Both the position numbers and the translations under genes were made by a program. Shown in pieces: positions 1 through 5,671 of a stretch of 6,821 bases of DNA. The DNA comes from an uncultured Bacillota bacterium (GTDB taxonomy: Bacteria; Bacillota_I; Bacilli_A; RF39; UBA660), in NCBI GenBank assembly GCA_905200435.1, contig CAJKKJ010000045.1, positions 1 through 6,821 on the forward strand, read 5' to 3'. The notes beneath the pieces are model-generated. The model ran no database searches. It was not told where the DNA came from and saw only the letters and a program-made list of their open reading frames with translations. Position 1 is the first letter of the stretch. Each line of letters begins with the position of its first letter.

Positions 1-278
1 CTTAAATCAAGTGTTAATAGCTTTGAGCATCTAATAAACATTCCTGTCATATCTGCAACATTAGATGTATTAAAACTAGATAAATTTAATTGTGTCATTG
101 ATGAACAATTTGCAAACATACTAGACATATTAGTTACTTTTGAGGTATCAAAGTTACTTAAATCAATTGATATTAATGCCGAAGCATTAGCAAACATACT
201 TCCCATGTCAGTTGCACTCGAAGTATCAAATTTATCATTGAAATTTATTTCTACTAAGTTTTTTTGATTGCTAAACAT
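1..278 (-). repeat. BspA-type LRR repeat block inside the surface-protein gene
   Basis: Three complete repeats and the start of a fourth of a 26-27 codon unit (78-81 bases) are visible in frame. Each starts at a MF pair preceded by Ser or Gly (Met at residues 243, 270, 296, 322), continues through a hydrophobic L-x-x-L/I-D/N-L/F strand, and ends with F-D/N-T-S-x-x-T/A-D/N-M. The units are diverged at the DNA level, so this is an old protein repeat, not a recent tandem expansion. The array continues past the window edge. Confidence 0.8.
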
Positions 279-1004
279 ACTCCCACATCCTTGTGGTGCT
301 AGAATTATACCTGTACTTACTACGTGCAAATCATATAATGTTTTAGTCGTATCAGTACTATCTGTTAATCCACTATCAGTAAGATATGCATATACTTTTT
401 TATCTTGATTTGAGTCATAAGATACATCCCAACATAAATCAGAATCACCTGTACAACTTGTTGGTTTATTATCTATATTACTATCAAATTCTATTGTTCT
501 TATATAAGATTTGTATGTAGAGTTCCAAAATTCTGTACTAGCGCTAACACCATTTTTCATCATAGCAGTTTCCATTATTTTACCTTTAGTTTTAATTAAA
601 ATATCACTATCTATATTACTATTAGATTTATAGTATATCGTTATAACACCAGTTAAATTACTATTAATACTACCATTATATATATTGTTATTAATCAAAT
701 TGTTAAAATTGCTATCGGTATAAAATTTAATAGAACTATCTCCTACAAATTCTATACTATAATCAGCATTTTTAGCACTGCCTACAGTATTTATATTTAT
801 ATTAAATGAGCCGTTTGTACCACTTAAATGTATTTTGTAGCCATCATTTATTATAGAGCCATTTTCTACACCTACTTTAAAAACCCAATCTTTTGTATTC
901 ATACTTAAATTGCCTGTTATTTCGCTTTTAAAAGCAGAATAAGTATAACTCAAAACTAAAAACATTAAACAAACTATCGATAACATTAAAACATTTTTCT
1001 TCAT
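1..1004 (-). CDS. BspA-like leucine-rich-repeat surface protein, 3' end outside window
   Basis: The first 334 residues are visible and the frame is still open at base 1. The start is ATG at 1002-1004, with an AGAGG ribosome site (1014-1018) nine bases upstream. Residues 1-24 form a signal peptide: MKK, then a hydrophobic core, then SYTYSAF. Residues about 25-170 are a Gly/Asn/Ser-rich, beta-looking domain without recognised motifs. Residues about 171-240 (Cys184, Cys191, Cys240) lead into the repeats. From residue 243 there are repeats of 26-27 residues of the type MFANCSxMxxLNLSSFNTSNVxDM, with Met at 243, 270, 296 and 322. This is the BspA/DUF285 (PF03382) pattern. In that family such proteins are exported and often mediate adhesion or host contact; that role is inferred here. 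The anchor, if any, lies beyond the window. The signal peptide followed at once by a beta domain resembles SipW-processed TasA-type proteins, but only weakly. The gene has its own promoter and is separated from nrdG by a terminator. Confidence 0.85.
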   Translation of the reverse strand, partial: MKKNVLMLSIVCLMFLVLSYTYSAFKSEITGNLSMNTKDWVFKVGVENGSIINDGYKIHLSGTNGSFNININTVGSAKNADYSIEFVGDSSIKFYTDSNFNNLINNNIYNGSINSNLTGVITIYYKSNSNIDSDILIKTKGKIMETAMMKNGVSASTEFWNSTYKSYIRTIEFDSNIDNKPTSCTGDSDLCWDVSYDSNQDKKVYAYLTDSGLTDSTDTTKTLYDLHVVSTGIILAPQGCGSMFSNQKNLVEINFNDKFDTSSATDMGSMFANASALISIDLSNFDTSKVTNMSSMFANCSSMTQLNLSSFNTSNVADMTGMFIRCSKLLTLDL

Positions 1005-1027
1005 ATTAACTATCCTCTACTATCTTA

Positions 1028-1056
1028 ATTTTACTATATATGTGAATAAAAAGCAA
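1028..1056 (-). promoter_or_regulatory. Putative sigma-A-type promoter for the BspA-like gene
   Basis: Reading on the minus strand, TTGCTT (1051-1056) and TAAAAT (1028-1033) are separated by 17 bases. The -10 matches the consensus at five of six positions and the -35 at three of six. The element lies just beyond the nrdG terminator and about 24 bases upstream of the ATG, leaving a short leader that carries the ribosome site. This supports transcription independent of the nrdD operon. Confidence 0.5.
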
Positions 1057-1057
1057 T

Positions 1058-1090
1058 AAAAAAACAATCAAATATATAAATGATTGTTTT
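1058..1090 (-). terminator. Rho-independent terminator of the nrdD-nrdG operon
   Basis: On the minus strand a perfect 10-base-pair stem (AAAACAATCA / TGATTGTTTT) encloses a 10-base AT loop. The RNA ends in a run of seven U (A run at 1058-1064 on the plus strand). The nrdG stop codon TGA (1068-1070) is the first three bases of the 3' arm, so the terminator is built into the end of the gene. The stem is AT-rich but long and uninterrupted. Confidence 0.85.
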
Positions 1091-1637
1091 CTCTATAACT
1101 AACATATTTTGGTTCTCTATAAATATACTTTTCAATTAAAACCAATTTATTTTTTTTGATGCTCTCTTTTATATCAATAATTCTTTGATTTTTAGAACCT
1201 CTAAATTTAACATCAAAACTTTTTTCTTCGATTAAGAACTTACCATCTACTAAAGCATCTACATTCATCAATAGTTCCTTTAGTTTTGGACTTCTATTCA
1301 TCATTTTTTTTAATTCTTCATAAGTAAATCCTGTATATAGCCATACATTAAGTCCAATACTTTGAGCATGCTTAGCAAGTTCTAAAACAGCATCCACTTG
1401 ATATAAAGGATCCCCTCCAGAAAATGTTATTCCTTGTTGATTGACAAGTTCACTCATTTCTTTTTTTACTTCATCAATATCCACCAAATATCCACCATTA
1501 AAATCATGAGTTTCAGGATTATGGCATCCCAAACAATTATGAGAACACCCTTGAGTCCATATTACAGTTCTTATACCTTCTCCATCAACAATGCTATCAG
1601 TTTGTAAAGGTGCTGCTAGTCTAATAGTCTTTGCCAT
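1068..1637 (-). CDS. nrdG: Anaerobic ribonucleotide reductase activating protein (radical SAM)
   Basis: This 189-residue protein is the activase that uses a [4Fe-4S] cluster and S-adenosylmethionine to place the glycyl radical on class III ribonucleotide reductase in the cytoplasm. The cluster motif CSHNCLGC has Cys31, Cys35 and Cys38, spaced CxxxCxxC, followed by HNPETHDFNGG, which is typical of NrdG. The SAM-binding SGGDP motif is at residues 73-77, and VWLYTG and LVDGKF follow in the usual order. The FRGSKNQRIID segment near residue 145 is also characteristic. About 30 residues follow it, a somewhat long Lys/Tyr-rich tail. The ATG at 1635-1637 lies inside the end of the preceding 53-residue ORF (17-base overlap), with only a weak AAGAGAT upstream, so translational coupling is likely. 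Unusually, its glycyl substrate appears to be a separate small protein. Confidence 0.95.
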   Translation of the reverse strand: MAKTIRLAAPLQTDSIVDGEGIRTVIWTQGCSHNCLGCHNPETHDFNGGYLVDIDEVKKEMSELVNQQGITFSGGDPLYQVDAVLELAKHAQSIGLNVWLYTGFTYEELKKMMNRSPKLKELLMNVDALVDGKFLIEEKSFDVKFRGSKNQRIIDIKESIKKNKLVLIEKYIYREPKYVSYRENNHLYI

Positions 1638-1782
1638 GTTTTACACGATCTCTTACTTCTGCTCTTTTAGCATTGTTAAATCTATCTACAGTACCTACTA
1701 AATAACCGGTAATTCTTCTGATTCTTTCGAATCCAACTCCTTCACCAACTTTTTTTTCTTCTCTTTTTACTTCTTCTTTCAT
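1621..1782 (-). CDS. Stand-alone glycyl-radical domain of class III ribonucleotide reductase (53 aa)
   Basis: This 53-residue protein consists of a charged Lys/Glu-rich leader (1-17), then FERIRRITGYLVG with the presumed radical-bearing Gly26, then FNNAKRAEVRDRVKHG. This is the C-terminal end normally fused to NrdD. Its role, inferred, is to carry the stable glycyl radical made by NrdG and dock into the NrdD barrel so that the radical can reach the active-site cysteine. The start is well supported: ATG at 1780-1782 with a perfect AGGAGG seven bases upstream that overlaps the nrdD stop. Only 11 bases separate it from nrdD, and it overlaps nrdG by 17 bases. It is in a different frame from both neighbours, and its own frame has a stop (TAA, 1798-1800) shortly upstream. 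Simple frameshift damage to a fused gene is therefore unlikely. The leader has no counterpart I recognise and may replace the linker. Confidence 0.9.
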   Translation of the reverse strand: MKEEVKREEKKVGEGVGFERIRRITGYLVGTVDRFNNAKRAEVRDRVKHGKDY

Positions 1783-1789
1783 AAATCTT

Positions 1790-1795
1790 CCTCCT
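1790..1795 (-). promoter_or_regulatory. Perfect AGGAGG ribosome site deciding the start of the 53-aa ORF
   Basis: AGGAGG on the minus strand overlaps two bases of the nrdD stop TAG (1794-1796) and lies seven bases before ATG 1780-1782. It is a better match than the site of nrdD itself (AAGGAG). This suggests translation by terminating ribosomes at a level equal to or above that of NrdD. Confidence 0.85.
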
Positions 1796-4085
1796 ATTTA
1801 CAATTTGAGCAACTTCTTAATTTTTCAACGCTTACAGCTTCACAGTCATGTCTTCCACATCTAGGACAAACATCACCAATTACACCAACATATCCACAAA
1901 CAGGATCTCTATCTACTGGATGGTTGATTGCTCCATAACCAATACCAGCTTCTTTCATTATACGAACTACTTTTTCAAACGCTTCAACATTGCTGGCTGC
2001 ATCACCATCTAATTCGATGTATGTTATATGTCCAGCATTAGTTAAAGCATGGAAAGGTGCTTCTTTTTTAATTTTATTTGTAACAGAGATATTATAATAT
2101 ACTGGAACATGGAATGAATTTGTATAATATTCTCTATCTGTTACGCCTTTAATTTTGCCATATATAGCTTTATCTATATTTACAAATCTACCAGATAATC
2201 CTTCTGCTGGAGTTGCTAATAGTGTAAAGTTTAAATGATATTTTTCTGAATACTCATCACATTTATTTCTCATATGAGTTATAATTTCTAATCCTAGTTT
2301 ATATGCATCATCATCTTCACCATGATGTTTACCAACTAAAGCTTTTAAACATTCTGCCAAGCCAATAAATCCAATTGATAATGTACCATGTTTCAATACC
2401 CTTCTTAATCTATCAGTAGGTTTTAATCTTTCGGCATCTATCCATACACCTTGTCCTAATAAGAATGGGAAATTATATACTCTTTTATTGCATTGAATTT
2501 CAAATCTTTCAAGTAATTGATCTTTTACTAAATCCATTTTTTCATCCAACTCTTTATAGAAACCATCAAGATCTGTTTTTTCGTTCTTGATTATTCCATG
2601 TTTAATACCTAATCTTGGTAAGTTAATAGATGTAAATGATAAATTACCACGACTTGGAGTTATTTGTTTATCTGGGTCAACAACATTTCCCATAACTCTT
2701 GTTCTACATCCCATATAACATACTTCTGTATTATAGTCACCTTCTTTATAGTACTGTAAATTAAATGGTGAATCTATAAATGAAAAATTAGGGAATAATC
2801 TTTTTGCAGAAACTCTACATGCAAGTTTAAATAAATCATAGTTTGGATCTTCTGGATTATAATTAACACCTTCTTTTACTTTAAATATTGATATTGGGAA
2901 AATTGGTGTTTCTCCGTCTCCTAAACCAGCATCAGTTGCAAGTAAAAAGTTTTTGATTACCATTCTACCTTCTGGACTAATATCTGTTCCAAAGTTTACT
3001 GATGAAAATGGTACTTGCGCTCCTGCTCTTGAATGCATTGTATTTAAATTATGAATAAATGCTTCCATTGCTTGATAAGTTATTCTATTAGTTTTAGCAA
3101 TTGCTTTATCGTAAGCAAATTTAACAGCTCTTAATAATTGCTCAGAATCTTTACAAAAACTATATAAATTGTCTATTGAACCTTCTATTGATGTCATTTT
3201 TTCTATTTCTTTAGCAAATTTATCAAAATTAATTAGTTTTATAACATCGGTATAATCAAAGAAATCAACTAATTCTTGTTTAAATTGTTTTTTAAATGTT
3301 TTTATAACACCAGGTGCCATATAATAATCAAATGCTGGAATTGATTGTCCGCCATGTTGATCATTTTGGTTTGATTGAATTGCAATTGCTGCTAGAGCAC
3401 TATAAGACATAATGTCATTTGGTTCTCTTAAAAATCCATGACCTGTTGAAAATCCATTTTCAAATAATTTGTTTAAATCTATTTGGCAACATGTTGTTGT
3501 TCCCATTGGTATAAAATCCATATCATGAATATGAATATCTCCATTATCATGAGCTTCAGCATATTTTTTCTTCATTAAATATGATTTTGCAAACTCTTTG
3601 GTTACTGTACTTCCGAATTGTAACATTGTGCCCATTGCTGTATCGCCATCAACATTTGCATTTTCTCTTTTTGTATCATCTTCACTTGCTGATTTTAATC
3701 CTAATCCTTCAATAGTTTTAAAGAATTTATGAGCTCTTTTTTCATCACTGAATAACTCTCTTGATTTAGATCTTCTATCTCTATATTCAGAAAATGATTT
3801 ATATACATCTTCGTATCCTTTTTTTTGTAATTCTTCTTCAATTAAATCTTGAATTGTTTCAATTTTAATTTTTTCTTCATTTTTATATTCTTTATCTATA
3901 CGATTCATAACACCAGTAAATACTTTATTGGCATCTTTACTATCATATACTAGTTCATCATTTTCATCTGTGATACTATCAAAGCCTTTTTTTATTGCTA
4001 TAGCAATTTTTGAAGCATCAAAATCTACTTTTTTGCCATCCCTTTTTACTACTTTAATAGCTAATTTTTCTTCTACTGCTTGCAT
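1794..4085 (-). CDS. nrdD: Anaerobic ribonucleoside-triphosphate reductase catalytic subunit lacking its glycyl-radical domain
   Basis: This is class III ribonucleotide reductase (763 aa), which reduces ribonucleoside triphosphates to deoxy forms without oxygen. I place the start at ATG 4083-4085: AAGGAG lies six bases upstream, and the GTG at 4098-4100 sits immediately before that site, so it is an unlikely start. Residues about 9-103 form an ATP-cone regulatory domain (VVKRDGKKVDFD). The barrel carries NGDIHIHDMDF (182-191), the CCQIDL cysteines (199/200), and CYMGCR with the presumed thiyl-radical Cys460. SINLPR follows at 486-491. Near the end Cys730, Cys740, Cys743 and Cys748 mark the zinc-site region, and the protein closes with CSNCK (Cys759, Cys762). 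The expected RxxGYLG glycyl-radical segment is absent and is encoded by the next ORF. Met458 and Asn481 lie where, from memory, formate-using NrdD enzymes have Met and Asn; that subtype call is tentative. Confidence 0.95.
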   Translation of the reverse strand: MQAVEEKLAIKVVKRDGKKVDFDASKIAIAIKKGFDSITDENDELVYDSKDANKVFTGVMNRIDKEYKNEEKIKIETIQDLIEEELQKKGYEDVYKSFSEYRDRRSKSRELFSDEKRAHKFFKTIEGLGLKSASEDDTKRENANVDGDTAMGTMLQFGSTVTKEFAKSYLMKKKYAEAHDNGDIHIHDMDFIPMGTTTCCQIDLNKLFENGFSTGHGFLREPNDIMSYSALAAIAIQSNQNDQHGGQSIPAFDYYMAPGVIKTFKKQFKQELVDFFDYTDVIKLINFDKFAKEIEKMTSIEGSIDNLYSFCKDSEQLLRAVKFAYDKAIAKTNRITYQAMEAFIHNLNTMHSRAGAQVPFSSVNFGTDISPEGRMVIKNFLLATDAGLGDGETPIFPISIFKVKEGVNYNPEDPNYDLFKLACRVSAKRLFPNFSFIDSPFNLQYYKEGDYNTEVCYMGCRTRVMGNVVDPDKQITPSRGNLSFTSINLPRLGIKHGIIKNEKTDLDGFYKELDEKMDLVKDQLLERFEIQCNKRVYNFPFLLGQGVWIDAERLKPTDRLRRVLKHGTLSIGFIGLAECLKALVGKHHGEDDDAYKLGLEIITHMRNKCDEYSEKYHLNFTLLATPAEGLSGRFVNIDKAIYGKIKGVTDREYYTNSFHVPVYYNISVTNKIKKEAPFHALTNAGHITYIELDGDAASNVEAFEKVVRIMKEAGIGYGAINHPVDRDPVCGYVGVIGDVCPRCGRHDCEAVSVEKLRSCSNCK

Positions 4086-4091
4086 CTTTAT

Positions 4092-4097
4092 CTCCTT
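4092..4097 (-). promoter_or_regulatory. Ribosome binding site fixing the nrdD start
   Basis: AAGGAG on the minus strand lies six bases upstream of ATG 4083-4085. A longer reading from GTG 4098-4100 would place this site inside the coding sequence and leaves no comparable site upstream, so the ATG is preferred. Confidence 0.8.
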
Positions 4098-4112
4098 CAC
4101 TTTCTAAAGACA

Positions 4113-4140
4113 ATTATACTATAGTGATAGTTAAAATCAA
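4113..4140 (-). promoter_or_regulatory. Promoter of the nrdD operon
   Basis: On the minus strand TTGATT (4135-4140) and a consensus TATAAT (4113-4118) are separated by 16 bases, about 28 bases before the nrdD ATG. The spacer contains the 8-base palindrome ACTATAGT directly against the -10, where a repressor would block polymerase. The left side (tcaCTATA) resembles half of the NrdR box, but the right half does not fit, so operator identity is unproven. Confidence 0.7.
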
Positions 4141-4512
4141 GCGAACAAATGTATATTTTTTTACTTTTAATCTACAATCCCTTATATTATAAAGAGTTTA
4201 CAAAAAAATATTTTTTTTGCATTTTCAAATTATTTACATTTTTGATTTTTCGATTTTTTTACTTTTTTTATTTTAGTATTTTTTCGATTTTCCTTTATTT
4301 TTATTAGTTTTACTCATTTTTAATGTTTTCAAAAATTTATATTTTTTTCATTTCTTTGATTTTTCATTTTTTAATTTTTTTGTTTTTTTGTATTTGTTAC
4401 AAATTAATTTTTTTTGCCACAATTCATTCATTTGAATACTATTTGATCACTAATTTATACTCTACTCCATATTAGAAAAATATATATTAGTTCATTCTAT
4501 AAATTACATATT
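4141..4512. other. Gene-free, T-rich low-complexity stretch upstream of the nrdD promoter
   Basis: No supportable gene lies here on either strand. The plus strand is dominated by runs of four to eight T (T8 at 4211-4218) separated by one to four other bases. A 12-base unit, TTTTTCGATTTT, occurs twice (4246-4257 and 4280-4291). Many T runs begin about 7-9 bases apart, not a clean helical repeat, so intrinsic curvature is possible but not shown. The part nearest the hydrolase relic (about 4440-4512) is mixed AT sequence with no hairpin of note. It may act as an AT-rich upstream region for nrdD or simply be decaying DNA. Confidence 0.5.
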
Positions 4513-4830
4513 TCAATTTTTTAATTTATTATTTTTTATTCTAAATATAACACTTTCATCTCGATCTGTTCTATATATTTTTGTTTTACTTATAATATCT
4601 AAAACTTCTTTATTTGGATGACCATATCTATTATTTTGCCCTCGCTAATTACTGAATATTTAGGATTTATCTTCTGAATAAATTCCTCAAAATTACTTGT
4701 TTTAGAACCATGATGCCCTACTTATAATACATCCATATTTTATACATATTTTTTTTTTAAAAGCTATTAACTAAATTAATACTTTCGCCCATATGATCAT
4801 AATTTTCACATGATGATTTTTAAAAAAAGC
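4513..4830 (-). pseudogene. Decayed ComEC-like metallo-beta-lactamase-fold hydrolase
   Basis: This is a degenerate relative of the gene at the right end of the window. Reading on the minus strand, NYDHMGESINLV (near 4800) looks like the metal-binding HxxxDH region of the fold. It is followed almost at once by MDVL-stop-VGHHGSKTS, so most of the middle of the domain is missing. The Lys codon expected after VL is TAA, a nonsense change. A one-base deletion then breaks the frame within the ISVGKNNRYGHP equivalent (GGCAAAATAAT against GGAAAGAATAAT in the other copy). After the shift it reads HPNKEVLDIISKTKIYRTD and ends at TGA 4513-4515. At least two frame-breaking lesions plus a deletion make it non-functional. 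The 5' boundary is approximate. Confidence 0.8.
4561..4740 (-). repeat. Left copy of diverged direct repeat (hydrolase 3' part)
   Basis: This stretch aligns with 6625-6808 in the same orientation. It shares a 39-base identical block (4597-4635 with 6661-6699), an 18-base block ending TTGTTTTA (from 4571 and 6635) and a 16-base block covering the GHHG codons. The copies lie about 2.06 kb apart and bracket the peptidase and nuclease genes. Confidence 0.85.
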
Positions 4831-4854
4831 AAGTTGAATGGGAAAATTTATTTT

Positions 4855-4886
4855 AAAAAAAAAGGATTACTTGTGTGTAACCTTTT
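4855..4886 (-). terminator. Rho-independent terminator after the metallopeptidase gene
   Basis: On the minus strand AAAAGGTTAC pairs with GTAATCCTTT across a six-base ACACAA loop, with a single bulged base in the 3' arm. It runs into nine U (A run at 4855-4863 on the plus strand). The stop codon TAA (4867-4869) is part of the 3' arm. This closes the hydrolase-nuclease-peptidase unit and isolates it from the relic and the nrdD operon. Confidence 0.8.
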
Positions 4887-5643
4887 CATCTTTATCTTCA
4901 TTCAAAATACTATTAATATAATTAAATCCAGCATTTATTTTTTCTTCAATAGGTATATTTTTGCTATAAATATTTCTCAATTTATCCATAACTTTACTAG
5001 AATCATCTTCAAGTTCATAAAAGCTATCATATCCTCGCTCATTAAAATCAAACATTGTAGAAAATGGTTTATTATTCAAAATAGGATCAGTTACCATCTC
5101 ACTATATTGCCATACTAAATATGGTGAGTCATATTCACGTCTTGGCGTTTCTGGATGAATTTGTTTCCATTTTTCAAACCATAAAAAATGTAATGTTTCA
5201 TGAGTACAAACCTCTAATAATTTTGAATCATCAACACCAGTGCAAATAGAAAAAGAAAAATCATCTAAATATCTTGGAAAAACCGGAATTAATCCAACGG
5301 TTGCACTTATCTCTTTTAAATCATTTGGCCATTCTATATTCAGATATGATGATAACGTTTTAAAATAATTATCATTATATTGTTTCCATAATGTATTATA
5401 TCTTTCAGTTTCACTTTTTATTCTATCTTTATATTTATTATAATCATTAGTAACTACTTCTTCTATTACTTTATATATTTTATTTTTTGACAAGTTTAAA
5501 TCCAAATTAGCTAGTTGAGGAAAGTATTTAATTGTAAAATCACGAACACTTAAGACTCCATTATTTTCGAAATATGCCCACTTTATGACATCTATATTTT
5601 CTTGCAAAGTCATTTCTTTAAACATAATTTTTGGTAAAGCCAT
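4867..5643 (-). CDS. Putative HExxH zinc metallopeptidase, family not recognised
   Basis: This 258-residue protein has no signal peptide or membrane segment, so it is probably cytoplasmic. Residues 147-152 read THETLH, giving an HExxH zinc site (His148, Glu149, His152). Thirty residues on, SEMVTDP supplies Glu182 in an ExxxD arrangement (Asp186), the layout of gluzincin peptidases. Peptidase activity is inferred from these motifs alone, and I cannot name the family or the substrate. The N-terminal half (about 1-110) is charged and probably helical, and the C-terminal tail is acidic and Lys-rich. The frame could start as far up as 5706. I prefer ATG 5641-5643 because AGGATGTG, one base off AGGAGGTG, lies five bases upstream and the longer form would overlap the nuclease gene. 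It lies 25 bases beyond the nuclease stop and ends inside a terminator, so it could be co-expressed with the nuclease. Confidence 0.7.
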   Translation of the reverse strand: MALPKIMFKEMTLQENIDVIKWAYFENNGVLSVRDFTIKYFPQLANLDLNLSKNKIYKVIEEVVTNDYNKYKDRIKSETERYNTLWKQYNDNYFKTLSSYLNIEWPNDLKEISATVGLIPVFPRYLDDFSFSICTGVDDSKLLEVCTHETLHFLWFEKWKQIHPETPRREYDSPYLVWQYSEMVTDPILNNKPFSTMFDFNERGYDSFYELEDDSSKVMDKLRNIYSKNIPIEEKINAGFNYINSILNEDKDEKVTHK

Positions 5644-5662
5644 ATTATCACATCCTATATCT

Positions 5663-5671
5663 ATTATATCA
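5663..5671 (-). promoter_or_regulatory. Possible extended -10 promoter for the metallopeptidase gene
   Basis: TGATATAAT on the minus strand fits the TGnTATAAT extended -10 exactly, and its TGA is the nuclease stop codon. No good -35 is seen at the expected distance (TTAGAG at best). A transcript from here would have a very short leader holding little more than the ribosome site. It may allow the peptidase to be expressed apart from the nuclease. Confidence 0.35.

Noticed and set aside
1782..1800. Sequencing or natural frameshift splitting an ordinary fused nrdD
   Set aside because: The small ORF has a perfect ribosome site, ideal ATG spacing and a distinct charged leader, while NrdD has its own extra tail. 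A single indel does not create all of these. Read data would still be the final check.
4086..4100. GTG start for NrdD at 4098-4100
   Set aside because: The AAGGAG site is immediately downstream of this GTG and serves ATG 4083-4085; no site precedes the GTG.
4113..4134. NrdR box in the nrdD promoter
   Set aside because: Only the left half (tcaCTATA) fits the recalled consensus acaCwAtATaTwGtgt. The right half mismatches at several positions and no second box at the usual spacing is visible.
4810..5118. Plus-strand open frame of about 100 codons
   Set aside because: It lies across the 3' end of the metallopeptidase gene, its terminator and the relic. It is rich in Ile, Phe and Lys as expected from antisense AT-rich DNA, and has no supporting motif.
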